Shown here: in pieces, positions 17,545 through 27,171 of the stretch
Position numbering within the stretch: the first letter of the stretch is position 1
Layout of the letters: the number at the start of each line of letters is the position of its first letter
NCBI GenBank assembly: GCA_039105265.1
Contig: JAPFFF010000004.1
Span: 1,426,001 to 1,490,000, forward strand
Source of the DNA: Tritrichomonas musculus
Lineage: Eukaryota > Parabasalia > Tritrichomonadida > Tritrichomonadidae
Length of the DNA stretch: 64,000 bases
Direction: 5' to 3'
Notes under the pieces: generated by a model
What the model was told of the DNA's origin: nothing
The model's input: the letters and a program-made list of their open reading frames with translations, nothing else
Databases searched by the model: none
Made by a program: the position numbers and the translations under genes

Positions 17545-19158
17545 ATGCGGAAAGGGCGTTCAACAATGCCCTACACACCTCGTAAAATAAAAATTCATCA
17601 AACCAGCCGTCGAATAACTTCACAACAAGGTGTTGTAATTCCAATTGATCGTTTTGCATGGCTTACAGATGGTGTTGTTAGAGATATAGAAAAAGGTCTT
17701 CCACTAATTACTGAATCGAAATTGTCTCGAGATTTCGTTAATCCAGACCAATTGTCTGTTCAACTTGAACAGCAAAGGTCAAGTTTATATGAAGGATTCA
17801 TTGACCCAGATTCCAATGACTACGAACTTCCTCCAGAAAATGATTCTGAAGTTGTTGATACTGAAGAACAGCATCAATACAGAAAATTATATACCAAACT
17901 CATGCACCGAAGAGAAAGAAAAACAATAAATCCAGGGACTGGACTTGTAAAAAGGCCGCCTGCTGAAGATATTATTGATAACATTGGAAAAATTAATATT
18001 CAGTCTGTTCATACTCGAAAATATGTCCCTTCAGGCCGAAATCCTTTTCCTCCTCCTGCGCATCGTCCTAAAACGCACAAACTACCTGATGAAAGAACTA
18101 CATCGGCCTTACTTAAGACTCATTTGAAAAAAGCATTCAAAGTTGGAGTGCAGCCATTTACCAGCGTTGATAGAGATGAAGATTTTCCATTAAATGGAAT
18201 ATTTAATTCTATTAATTCTGTTACATCACAAATTTCATTTAATTCAATTGAAAATAAGAATCAATATGAAAATCAAATTAATCTTATAAAAAATAAGACA
18301 TCTCCAAATTTTGATAAAAAAATTGAATTAAATGAAAATGCTGATAATAAAGAAGAGGAAGAAGAAGATTATGATGAAAAGAATCATAAATCTCTTCTTA
18401 TTGATCCAAAAGACTATGATATATTTTGGACACGTAACGGTACACCATTTACACGAGATGAGGTAGAAATGCTTGAAGGATGGAAAGAAGATGTTCGAGA
18501 TAGAATGGTGAAAGATGATATGAAAACATTGCAAATTTTGCGTAGACGAGAAAAAGCAATGGAAAGAACATTTCAATCAAGATCAGCTTTTGATAAAGAA
18601 ATTGCTTTAACTGATGAAGCAATGGAAAGAGCTGTGACTCTAGGTCCATGTAAGAGCAATAGAGAAAGGCTTTCATCCTGGGAAGTTTCATCAAAAGCAG
18701 TTAAAGATGATCCTTCATCACTTCCTTTTAGGAAAAGAACTTGGGCAAATTTTGTTAGCCAATTTCAAGATTTTTATCAAATCACATGCGAACCTCAAAA
18801 AAAAATTGTTGTTGAATTTCGAACTTTGCTTCGTTCAGGGCACTGCGTTGACGCTGATCTATTTTTTGATTCAATTGGCGTGCTCAACAAAATGGATTAC
18901 ATATCAATGCCGACAATGATTCTTGTTGAGTTTTTAAGAAAAAATTTAAATGTGCCTGAAGAAGATGTTGTTCAATATATGAAAGATAATGGATTCCCGC
19001 ACCAATTCTACCTTCTAGCCCTCGATGAAATAGAAATAGAAGAAAACAAAAAAAAAGGAGATAGTTTTACTATCATGACATCAAGAAACAAAAAGCAAGC
19101 TGCAATATATCGTGCTAGAAAAGAACAAAATGCATCACCAAAAAGCGTAAAGCCATGA
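17545..19158 (+). CDS. Conserved-looking hypothetical protein, 537 aa
   Basis: The start is the ATG at 17545 with TTTCATTAA directly before it; MPYTPRK eight codons later is an alternative. Hydrophilic, no signal peptide or membrane segment. The N-terminus is basic (TPRKIKIHQTSRR), residues 95-130 are acidic then basic (HRRERKTINPGTG), residues 265-285 are a Glu/Asp cluster. The second half contains a helical stretch rich in charged residues (RRREKAMERTFQSRSAFDKEI) and a compact helical domain (FRTLLRSGHCVDADLFFDSIGVLNKMDYISMPTMILVEFL) that recalls helix-loop-helix calcium-sensor pairs but has no intact EF-hand loop. A cytoskeletal or flagellar role is possible; I do not recognise the family. 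Confidence 0.8.
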   Translation: MRKGRSTMPYTPRKIKIHQTSRRITSQQGVVIPIDRFAWLTDGVVRDIEKGLPLITESKLSRDFVNPDQLSVQLEQQRSSLYEGFIDPDSNDYELPPENDSEVVDTEEQHQYRKLYTKLMHRRERKTINPGTGLVKRPPAEDIIDNIGKINIQSVHTRKYVPSGRNPFPPPAHRPKTHKLPDERTTSALLKTHLKKAFKVGVQPFTSVDRDEDFPLNGIFNSINSVTSQISFNSIENKNQYENQINLIKNKTSPNFDKKIELNENADNKEEEEEDYDEKNHKSLLIDPKDYDIFWTRNGTPFTRDEVEMLEGWKEDVRDRMVKDDMKTLQILRRREKAMERTFQSRSAFDKEIALTDEAMERAVTLGPCKSNRERLSSWEVSSKAVKDDPSSLPFRKRTWANFVSQFQDFYQITCEPQKKIVVEFRTLLRSGHCVDADLFFDSIGVLNKMDYISMPTMILVEFLRKNLNVPEEDVVQYMKDNGFPHQFYLLALDEIEIEENKKKGDSFTIMTSRNKKQAAIYRARKEQNASPKSVKP

Positions 19159-19583
19159 TATTTTTTGTTTGTTTTATATTAATTAAACATGATTTTTATA
19201 TATTTATATTTTTTTTCCCCTCCCTCCTAATAATTCAGAAATATATACAAGATAATCCAAAAGATAAAATACAAAACATAAAAATCGCACTTGACCAAAT
19301 GAAACCTGTTATTAATTTTATTCGTATTTCTAATAAAACAATCGCAGAGTGTATCAAATTCATTAATACACTTTTTAACGATCAAGAAGCATGGTCAAAA
19401 GGATATTACGATTTACTTTTTCTTATTAGTAAATTAATATTTCATATTTTTGCCTTTGGACAATTAAAAGTAAATCAAAAATCTATAATGAAAGATTTTG
19501 AAATTGTTAAAGATTTGCTGCGTAATAATAATAACTCTTCAGTGCATATGGTTCTAATGTGTTCGTCAGTGTTGTTTCATTAA
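19155..19583 (+). pseudogene. Orphan ORF fragment (142 codons), probable gene relic
   Basis: The open frame begins with an ATG that overlaps the TGA of the preceding gene, but the first 30 codons are translated T-rich intergenic DNA. From about 19240 the composition becomes protein-like (PKDKIQNIKIALDQMKPVINFIRISNKTIAECIKFIN, hydrophobic helices). It ends within a 27-bp direct repeat. No start signal precedes the coding-like part, so I read it as a truncated piece of a larger helical protein. Family not recognised. Confidence 0.35.
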
Positions 19584-19657
19584 TCAAATCATTTGGGAGT
19601 TCTTTGATGTCTGTCTTCAGAGCATAGTTGTCTAATGTGTTCGTCAATGTTGTTTCA
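19553..19657 (+). repeat. 27-bp direct repeat pair
   Basis: TCTAATGTGTTCGTCA(G/A)TGTTGTTTCA occurs at 19553-19579 and 19631-19657, 78 bp apart, with one difference. The first copy forms the end of the orphan ORF. Confidence 0.85.
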
Positions 19658-19697
19658 CGATAATATTAGATAAACTTATATTTATAACATTCATCCA

Positions 19698-19699
19698 AA

Positions 19700-19739
<40 letters not shown>

Positions 19740-19740
19740 T
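19698..19740 (+). repeat. AAT trinucleotide microsatellite
   Basis: About 13 uninterrupted ATA/AAT units between the orphan ORF and the SAS-6-like gene. Confidence 0.9.
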
Positions 19741-19827
19741 ATTAGATTTAAAGCTTATCTTAAAATACTCTTTGTAAAGAATGAAGTTGTAAAAATAATT
19801 ATAAAAAATCTTAAACGTATTTGTTTT

Positions 19828-19850
19828 GAACGTTTATCAATTATTCATTT
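19828..19850 (+). promoter_or_regulatory. GAACGTTTA box plus TCATTT initiator
   Basis: GAACGTTTATC at 19828 and TCATTTT at 19845, ending 8 bp before the ATG at 19860. The same pairing occurs at three other genes here (22904, 34549, 52493). Confidence 0.5.
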
Positions 19851-19859
19851 TAAGAAAAA

Positions 19860-20558
19860 ATGACCGACAACGAATCAGCTACACAAGATTTAAACGAAGG
19901 TTATGTTCCAATATACGCCACGCATATTATGCTTAAATTCAAGAGTGAACAATTTGACGGCCAAAAAATTTTAAAAGATGTTGTATTTAAGATCTTTGTT
20001 CTTCAAGATAATGATGTTTTGACATCAGTTCGATTTCAATTATCTGATGATCAAGAACTTGATTTCCTTTATGAAGCAGATTATGATTCAGAACGTTTTG
20101 AACAAATCAAACAAGAGCAAAATCTTGAAATTGAATTTGAAGATTTTCCAAATGTTATTAGACAGCTTATTACGACCATTAACAATCAAGGAACAGATGA
20201 ATTAGAAGAAGGTGATTATAAATTATCTTTCAAAGATCATGATACTTCAGGAGAAGATCAAGAAAATAATTCAGTTGATCAAAACGAAGAAGAAGAGGAG
20301 GAGCTCAAAGTGCGCTATTTTATAATTTCTCAAAAGATAGAAATATGCGTGGTTGAAATATTCAAATTAGTATTTGTAGAATGCGCAGGAGAAAAAGTTC
20401 AAAGAATATCTCAATCGCGCTATGATGAAATATCAGCACAATTAAAATTAGTGGACACCGAATTGAAGGATATCAAGAAACGTCTCCAACGTCAAGCGCC
20501 AAAACTTCTCCAAGAATACCAATCTACTATACTATTAGAAACCGCAGATGAATATTAA
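19860..20558 (+). CDS. Short SAS-6-like head-domain protein
   Basis: A 232-residue protein that matches the SAS-6 N-terminal (XRCC4-type) head: a beta-rich N-terminus, FQLSDDQELDFLYEADYDSERFEQIKQEQNLEIEFEDFPNVIRQLI (residues 59-104) follows the SAS-6 pattern of LTD...FLY...F..LK.EQ.L.vdF..FP..lI.LL. An acidic insert (127-148, with EEEEEE) is followed by the second head half (VRYFIISQKIEICVVEIFKLVFVEC) and a short coiled coil (193-222). SAS-6 sets ninefold symmetry of the centriolar cartwheel. Canonical SAS-6 has a long coiled coil; this one stops after about 30 residues, so it looks like the short SAS6-like class or a separate trichomonad basal-body paralogue. Assignment rests on motif pattern. 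Confidence 0.65.
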   Translation: MTDNESATQDLNEGYVPIYATHIMLKFKSEQFDGQKILKDVVFKIFVLQDNDVLTSVRFQLSDDQELDFLYEADYDSERFEQIKQEQNLEIEFEDFPNVIRQLITTINNQGTDELEEGDYKLSFKDHDTSGEDQENNSVDQNEEEEEELKVRYFIISQKIEICVVEIFKLVFVECAGEKVQRISQSRYDEISAQLKLVDTELKDIKKRLQRQAPKLLQEYQSTILLETADEY

Positions 20559-20886
20559 TTATTATTTTAAAGCAACAATAATTATTTTTTTAATAAATAT
20601 TTAAATCCCTTTGGCACATTTAATAAATGTTATATTCTTTAATTTAATTATATACTTTGTTTATATTTATTGTTATAATTGAAAATATGATTTATGAAAA
20701 ATATGTTCGCATGTAAAAAGGTTTTTCTTGAGATATGCAACACTTTAAAGGTTTCTAAACACAAAATGTGAAATGAAACTATTATTTTGTTATAAAATAA
20801 ATTTTTGAAATATATTTAATAATAATTTTTAAAATATAGACAATTCTTTACAATTAAATATATTCAATAAAAACAAAATTGTCGAA
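20559..20886. other. Intergenic, no gene seen
   Basis: AT-rich spacer between the SAS-6-like gene and tRNA-Ala; nothing beyond polyadenylation-like AATAAA words. Confidence 0.5.
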
Positions 20887-20958
20887 GGGTACTTAGCTCA
20901 GTGGTAGAGCGCTACATTTGCATTGTAGAGGCCCGGGGTTCGATCCCCCGAGTATCCA
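20887..20958 (+). tRNA. tRNA-Ala (anticodon TGC)
   Basis: Complete 72-nt cloverleaf. Acceptor GGGTACT pairs with AGTATCC plus discriminator A, and includes a G3:T70 wobble, the universal alanine identity pair. D arm GCTC/GAGC, anticodon stem CTACA/TGTAG around TTTGCAT, T arm CGGGG/CCCCG around TTCGATC. No intron and no encoded CCA beyond the natural CCA-like end. Confidence 0.97.
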
Positions 20959-20966
20959 TTTTTTTT
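20959..20966 (+). terminator. RNA polymerase III terminator of tRNA-Ala
   Basis: Run of eight T immediately after the discriminator base. Confidence 0.85.
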
Positions 20967-21029
20967 GTTATGGATTTAATGATTGGTCATAGATTGCTGT
21001 CAATTAGATAACTTCTCAAGCTACACTGT

Positions 21030-22150
21030 GCTCATGGCATTCGAATTAGATGTGCGCACCTTCTTAAGTCCTCACTCAATTTAAATTGCCATATCTCTGA
21101 TTTTATTAAATTCGAAAATGAAAGAATTGGGAATGCAAGAATCATAAATACTCATTCAAACTATGCATTACATGAAATCTCAACTTCAGATTCAATAATG
21201 TGTGACATGACAAATCAATCTTCTCATGAAGAACCTCATCTCTGCATCCCCTTTTCAACAATCCAACATTATAAAATCTGTTGATTGAATGTCTTAGAGC
21301 TCCTAACCATTCAGACACAACAGTTTTGCTGGCACAACTCAAAAATTCTGATTTTCCCTGTGAGAAGTCATTTGATGTTGATTCAAGCATTTCAGATCTT
21401 CTCCAAACAACAAACAATTGGACAGCTCCATTTACAAACGTTTGTTATATTGATGATTGCAATTATATTGAAGAATCAGAAGGAAACTTGCGAGGGCACA
21501 TCAGAAACTTACTTAAAGTTGATACTTAATTAGTCAAGGATGAGATTTTGAACATCATTTCACATATGTCAAAGAAACGGGTAAAACCGTTCTTTGACTT
21601 TAAAAAAGGACAAATTGCCGTAAACAATAATCTGATGATTCTCTGCCATCAACTGAATAGAAATTACATGAGTGACAGAGACTCAAATATTGCCAAGCAC
21701 TACTGCAGACACTCTTCATTCTTCAGTCACATTGAAAATCTTGGAAGATTCTGGGGTTCATTAAAGACATGGTATGAAACAGTTCATCGTTTGTAAAAAA
21801 TGTGACTTCTTTGTGGGTGATGAGAATGCTCTCAAAAACCATGTCTATCGTAGTCACGCAATCAAAGTCAAATCTGGCATGCACAATTATTGTGACAATA
21901 CCATCTTATCGTTCACGTAGGACGATGATCTGATTCTGATTCTTGCTGTTCCTTTAATTATACTCCCAAAGAATCCTAACAAAGCAATCCAAAGAAAATC
22001 GTACAGAGCTCTCCAGATGTTTTGGCTAACAGCTCAACTACATCTCATAATATGTCTCCCCAGTTGCCACTGTCATCTTTAGACCGGTAGTCTCCGAACA
22101 ATGTACAGAACGATTCTCCCTTTTTCATATATTTTCTCTTCCACTGATAT
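21030..22150 (+). pseudogene. Decayed ORF cluster with C2H2 zinc-finger-like segments
   Basis: Protein-like sequence in several frames with mid-range base composition, unlike the AT-rich flanks. Finger-like pieces can be recognised: one with CYIDDC and GNLRGHIRN near 21460, one near 21660-21720 (MILCHQLN, NIAKHYCRH), and one near 21785-21865 (VCKKCDFF, ALKNHVYRSH). It looks old and broken in several places. It starts about 70 bp after tRNA-Ala. The source, a zinc-finger host gene or the N-terminal part of a mobile element, cannot be decided here. Confidence 0.45.
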
Positions 22151-22952
22151 TCATCCTTCTATGAATCATAATAGCTCTAATCTCAACTCACAAAAATAAC
22201 CGATTCGAATCAAGTCTTTCATATTGATAATGTTTATAATTTATTATAAATTACAATTTTATGCCTAATTTAAGTATTTGGTGATAGAAATTAATCATTT
22301 TTTCTTGGATTGGAATGATAGTTTTATGGACCAGAAGAACAGTATTTTGGCGAGTTTTTGAATATATTTTTTAATCTTAAAATATGTTAAACATTATTTG
22401 AGAGTCAAATATTACTTTTCATTGAATAATTGAACCAATTGAACAATTTGGGCTGTTATTGTATAGATTTAAGATAAGTGTATCAGTGAATACCTGTCAC
22501 TCTCGTATTGTACGGGGAAAAACTGTTACCGGAGTGGAATAGAAAACTTCCCTGTCTGAAGAGTTTATAACTTTTTGTTTGAACAAATTTAAAAAATTAG
22601 ATTTTTATTCGACCCTAAATCTGAAGTTTTTTTGATAAAATTTTATCGAATCAGTAAACATCCATGATATGCATTTTATATGAATGCTTTTCAAACCAAT
22701 CCTATTGATATTTTTTTTTTTTTTTTTTAATTTATTGAAAATTTTCTATCGTATTGCTATTTTATTTATTAATATCTCGATCAAAAAGTTAAAACGGAAT
22801 ATTTTTTTAATATAAATTAATATATAAGAATATAATATAAAATAATGTAATAAAGTTATTATTTATATTTGTTTTCAGTGATTCGAAAAACAAAAAAAAA
22901 AAGCACGTTTATAATAACTGTATCATCTCTTTCATTTTTAAATTAATTATCA
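22151..22952. other. Intergenic, no gene seen
   Basis: AT-rich DNA. A less AT-rich patch near 22495-22555 has CACTC...GAGTG complementarity around GTACGGGGAAAAAC but matches no RNA that I know. The end is the promoter of the next gene. Confidence 0.4.
22904..22940 (+). promoter_or_regulatory. CACGTTTATAAT box plus TTCATTTTT initiator
   Basis: CACGTTTATAATAAC at 22904 and TTCATTTTTA at 22931, 13 bp before the ATG at 22953. Confidence 0.5.
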
Positions 22953-24353
22953 ATGACTCAGCGAACAAAAATTCCAAAATGCAAATTACGCGGAGATAAG
23001 CCCAGTGAACTTTATCTTTCTACCTCCAAACCACAAAAAACGCCTCAACAACAACCAAAATTACCTCCTTCACAAGTTCCTCCTCAAGCAGAAGCACTTG
23101 CAACCGAATATGCCCATAACTTGCAACAACAGTTATATTTTCTAGATGCAGAGCTTAAATTTTTGCAAGATAGAAGTACAATTGATGGACCCGAAGGTCC
23201 ATCTGTCGACGCATCAATTCGCCGATTAAGAAATGCATCATGCCTTAAAGAAGAAGAAACAAATAAAGAAATACAAGAGAAACAAGATCTAATTGCAGAT
23301 TATAAAAATAAGATAGATAAAATAAAAGAAGAAAAAGGACATGAACTTCTTCAAAGTGCCAATGAGCGCGAATCAGAAGGCTTAGAAGCATTAGAAAATG
23401 CATTTGTTGAAGTTGCAAGTGAGTTAAAAACAAAAGAATACCAATCTAATTATTCAAATCAAGCCAATGAATTTATTCAGAATCTTGAAACTTCAATGAA
23501 AGATTTTTTAGAGAATCAAAAAAATACTCTGGATACGGAGTCAAGAGATTTTGATGAAGTAAATTCTAGAATTGATGAATTAAGACAGCAAAGAAAACAA
23601 ATTCTTAATGCTTTTAATACCAGTATTAAGAATAAAAGTTTGCAAGATGAAGAAATAGATGTTATCAATATAATCGTTAGTGAGCCAGATAAGCCACCAC
23701 CGAATGTACCACTTTCAACGATCAACGCTAAAAATGCCAAACTAGAAATGCAATTAAAAGCGACATTATCATCTAGAGGTGAAATTGAACAACAAGTTGA
23801 TCTTCTTCTTGAAAAAAATATAGAACTTAAAGCAACATTAAACCAAGTAAATGCCACACTTGCACGAGCCAAATGGATGAAAGAAGAAATGGAAAAAGCA
23901 TATTTAGAACGTTATGAAGCAACTAAAAAGCTTTATGATGAAAAATTGGCTGAAATTGCAGCTTTGAAAAGAATGAGAAAAGAAATGAAAGCAGAAATTT
24001 TTAATCTTACTAAACAAATCAACAAAGGTACAGCAATTAAAAATCAAAAAAATAGTGAAGAACAAATGAACAGAGAATTGATTGATTTCAATAATCAAGT
24101 TAGATCAAAAATCGATGAAGAAAACGAACAAACAAAGAGAGAAATTAATGCGGTAAATGAACGCATTTCACAGATGAGAGAGCAGCTTGACAGTCTTGCT
24201 ATTCAAATTACCGAAGCAGGTGAACAATTCAAACAATTTGATGTTCAAATGAAGATAAATGAAGAAAACCCAATGTGTCAACCACAAGAAATTCCACCAG
24301 AATTACAAGTTCTATTTGAGTCACTAACTGCAGTCAAAGAAGCTATTGCATAG
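22953..24353 (+). CDS. Long coiled-coil protein, probably cytoskeletal
   Basis: A 466-residue protein. Residues 1-50 are basic and Pro/Gln-rich (TPQQQPKLPPSQVPPQAE); from 52 (EYAHNLQQQLYFLDAELKFLQD) to about 430 it is nearly continuous heptad-rich helix, broken near 245-255 by PDKPPPNVPLS. The end is a short helix after PQEIPPEL. No catalytic motif, signal peptide or membrane segment. The opening helix, Y-x-x-NLQQQ-x-x-FL-x-x-E-x-x-xL, is a pattern seen in ciliary coiled-coil proteins, so an axonemal or basal-body role is a fair inference, not a demonstration. Confidence 0.8.
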   Translation: MTQRTKIPKCKLRGDKPSELYLSTSKPQKTPQQQPKLPPSQVPPQAEALATEYAHNLQQQLYFLDAELKFLQDRSTIDGPEGPSVDASIRRLRNASCLKEEETNKEIQEKQDLIADYKNKIDKIKEEKGHELLQSANERESEGLEALENAFVEVASELKTKEYQSNYSNQANEFIQNLETSMKDFLENQKNTLDTESRDFDEVNSRIDELRQQRKQILNAFNTSIKNKSLQDEEIDVINIIVSEPDKPPPNVPLSTINAKNAKLEMQLKATLSSRGEIEQQVDLLLEKNIELKATLNQVNATLARAKWMKEEMEKAYLERYEATKKLYDEKLAEIAALKRMRKEMKAEIFNLTKQINKGTAIKNQKNSEEQMNRELIDFNNQVRSKIDEENEQTKREINAVNERISQMREQLDSLAIQITEAGEQFKQFDVQMKINEENPMCQPQEIPPELQVLFESLTAVKEAIA

Positions 24354-24755
24354 GGCATTAAATTAATTTTGTTTATTTATGAACTTAACTCAAAAAAGAT
24401 GGTATATCGAACTGTATACATCTCTTTATTTCCATTATATTACATGAAAAATATAATAATGTTGAATTTTTGCGCTTTGTTTTAATTTATTTTTAAATAA
24501 TATATTAAGCAATTTATGATTCACTCTATTCTTTTTTATTTATTATAAATTAATATACGTTATTAAATTATCAATACATTATAAAGTTTTTAGCGCTTTC
24601 TTTAATTTTAATCTAATTAACTGATTTGGAAAAGATTATATTAATGGAAAAGTATTAAAATTTTGATTGTTATTCCAAACTTGAATTTTAATATGTAATA
24701 TTTATCAAAAAACATAGAAAAATGGTTTATTTTATACACAGAATTAATATATTCA
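24354..24755. other. Convergent 3' spacer
   Basis: 400 bp between convergent genes; AT-rich, no feature seen. Confidence 0.6.
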
Positions 24756-26222
24756 TTAAAACTCAGGATTAAACCCAATTCCCCAAATTTCTAATTCTTC
24801 GATATGGAATTTCTTTTGCGAAGTCAATTGAGGGGAACAATAAGTATCACATGCTTCAGAAAATCCATGATTAATACTATTATCAATGTATAATGCAGAG
24901 CCTTCTCCTTCTTCATTACTTGCTCCGAAATATATGCTTTCCAAGCTTGAATAAATAAAATACCTGTTACATGTAGGCTTACGCAAGTCCCAACGGAAAA
25001 TTTCGAATTCTGGTTGGAATCTAAATATAAATACTTCTCCATTTCCATAGTATTTATCTGTCATCACTAATTCACATGGTATAAAAACGCCAATTATTTC
25101 ATTTTCTGTCGTTTTAATAACTAATACGAGTGGATGTTGATTGTGAGTTTTGCTAAATAAAGTAGAAAGTGAAAATCCATAAAGCTTCCTCTTAAACAAA
25201 CATTTCCAATCGGAATTTCTGTACATTTTGGATAATTGTTTCCTGATTGCAAGTATATTTTCATCTTTGAGAATATCGGATGTTGTGTTTATTGAAATAT
25301 TTATTAGCGCAGGTTCAGGTAGTGGAACAATATGTGGAGCAGGTTGGGGTTGTGGTTTATCATCGTCTTTTTTACTTAACTTTTGAGAGCTGTGATAACT
25401 AATTGAATTGTGATGCACTCTTTGCTTCATTATAAATGATTTTGAATTCATAGCATCGCAAATTTGATCTGGATGATATTCTTCTGGAGTCTCTTTTGTC
25501 ATTTTAGAAATTTTGCTTAATTGGCTATGATACTTTTCAATATCTTCTTTATCTCCTGTAAAATATTCTGTGACCAATTGATTTTGATCATTTAAAAATT
25601 CAATCGAAAGAACAGAGTGTGTTGTTGGATCCATAATTTCTGGGTTTTCATCTAAGTCATCTCCTGATTCACCTAGATGATGATGATGATGATGATGGTG
25701 ATTATACTTAAGGTATTCTGGATCTGGATTCACGATTATTGATGGTTCAAGATGACCAAAAAGATTTATTTTTAATTGATGATGCGCTATTGATTGAGGA
25801 TGAAAAACCAAATTGTAATTTTTTATATAGAGTCTTCCTTTAACATGATTCGATTTTCCTTGAGAATCGTATAATGATACGTTGATTGGGCCAATTTCAT
25901 CTAACGATTGGACATCTAAATAAATTTTTAACGTGTCACCTGGATGAACATGATTGTCACCTAATTGATTTGAACTTTTAATTAATTTTTTTGGTATAGA
26001 AAATTTTGCTGAAATGTTATGGAGAGTTTCACCATCTTGAACAATATATTTGATAACATTAGATTTATTATGGTTTTTGGTATCAGTAAGAGTTATTTGA
26101 GTTTCATTGATTGTGTCATTATTTACTTTTTTTAATTCTTCATTTTGCGGTAATTTACTTTCATCATTTGCAGTTGTTTTATTGATTTCATCCGAAGGAT
26201 CATGTGGATTTTTATCATTCAT
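24756..26222 (-). CDS. OXR1/NCOA7-like protein: LysM, PH/GRAM-like region, TLDc
   Basis: A 488-residue protein, ATG complementary to 26220-26222. LysM motif at 57-102 (YIVQDGETLHNISAKFSI ... HPGDTLKIYL). Residues 115-232 look like a PH/GRAM fold, carrying a run of nine histidines (175-183). TLDc domain at about 315-485: LYGFSLSTLF, PLVLVIKTTENEIIGVF, GEVFIFRF, FIYSSLESIYFGA and the closing ELEIWGIGF. This order is that of OXR1, in which TLDc proteins bind the V-ATPase V1 sector and drive disassembly and protect from oxidative damage. No signal peptide, so LysM is cytosolic here as in OXR1. Length is close to short OXR1 isoforms. Confidence 0.88.
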   Translation of the reverse strand: MNDKNPHDPSDEINKTTANDESKLPQNEELKKVNNDTINETQITLTDTKNHNKSNVIKYIVQDGETLHNISAKFSIPKKLIKSSNQLGDNHVHPGDTLKIYLDVQSLDEIGPINVSLYDSQGKSNHVKGRLYIKNYNLVFHPQSIAHHQLKINLFGHLEPSIIVNPDPEYLKYNHHHHHHHHLGESGDDLDENPEIMDPTTHSVLSIEFLNDQNQLVTEYFTGDKEDIEKYHSQLSKISKMTKETPEEYHPDQICDAMNSKSFIMKQRVHHNSISYHSSQKLSKKDDDKPQPQPAPHIVPLPEPALINISINTTSDILKDENILAIRKQLSKMYRNSDWKCLFKRKLYGFSLSTLFSKTHNQHPLVLVIKTTENEIIGVFIPCELVMTDKYYGNGEVFIFRFQPEFEIFRWDLRKPTCNRYFIYSSLESIYFGASNEEGEGSALYIDNSINHGFSEACDTYCSPQLTSQKKFHIEELEIWGIGFNPEF

Positions 26223-26370
26223 ATTTTAATTTTGATTTAATGATTATAATTTTTTTATCGTTAATTCAATTTTTCATAAATATTCATATCTACATTTAAA
26301 ATATTTACAGGATAAAATTCAAAATTGAATATAAATAAAAAAAATTGAAAGAAAAATATTTAGAAAATTC

Positions 26371-26413
26371 CCGCCATCACTTTTTGAGATTTCGTCTCAA
26401 AAAGTGATGACGG
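26371..26413. repeat. Short perfect-looking hairpin
   Basis: CCGCCATCACTTTTTGAGA and TCTCAAAAAGTGATGACGG are inverted repeats with one G-T difference around a 5-nt loop (TTTCG); pairing continues outward into AGAAAATT/AATTTTC. Confidence 0.85.
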
Positions 26414-26420
26414 TAATTTT

Positions 26421-26912
26421 CAATTCTCGTGGACACTTTTTGAAGGCTATCCGTTACTATGTATTCAAAATTAGCAGATAATAAAAATATAAAACTTTTT
26501 GAATAAAAAAATAATTATTTTTGAGATTGAATATGTCATGTCAAAGAGCATGCTTTACGATCTCATTTACAAGTTATTTTACATTAAATAGGTATTGCTA
26601 ATTACCAATCGTATAGTTGGCACTCTTTCAGAAAAGGTGGTGTATATCATTGCGGCCAAAAAGGTACACCTGACTATATCATTATGGCACATGGAAAGTG
26701 GAAGTCTTCTGCCTATATTCGTTACGTTTCTGTTGTATGAATTTAGCTGGACAAGGTATTGCTCTTAAATTATCAAACTTGTAAAAGTAAGCAAAAAGTT
26801 AATGAAATATTTATTTTCTTTCAAAAAAAAATTTTTTATAATTTTAATTGAAAAAGCTAGGTAAAATATTTTAATGTTTATAGGCCTTCAAAAAGTGGCC
26901 GAACGAGAATTA
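26421..26912 (+). mobile_element. TIR-bounded module containing a tyrosine recombinase relic
   Basis: Ends are imperfect inverted repeats of about 28 bp (left CAATTCTCGTGGACACTTTT..., right ...AAAAGTGGCCGAACGAGAATT). Inside, codons 26618-26740 read WHSFRKGG...AHGKWKSSAYIRYVSVV, the C-terminal catalytic part of a tyrosine recombinase: the H-x-x-R box, the H/W box (HGKW) and the nucleophile Tyr in YIRYV. Only this final third can be recognised. Crypton-like or another recombinase-bearing element; no target duplication was found. Confidence 0.55.
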
Positions 26913-27171
26913 TTTGACCTATAGTAAGACGATAAACGAGTAAACATCAGAAAAACAGGTCGACTTCGTAAACTTTTTCAAAAAATCGACTCAAATATTT
27001 CTTAAATATGTTCAAAATTGAATGAAAAATGATATTGAAAAGGCTCTCAAATATAAATCAAATAACTTTTTAAAAAGTTCAAAAAAAATTTTAAAATTTT
27101 ATAATGTCTACCGGTTTTTGAATAAGCATCACCGAAAAATATTCCTATCTACTCATGCTTTTTTTTGCAAA

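Noticed and set aside
22495-22555. Possible structured RNA with CACTC/GAGTG stem
   Set aside because: Only a five-base stem and no match to a known RNA; too weak to annotate.
24756-26222. Cell-wall binding role for the LysM protein
   Set aside because: No signal peptide, and LysM is followed by TLDc as in cytosolic OXR1.
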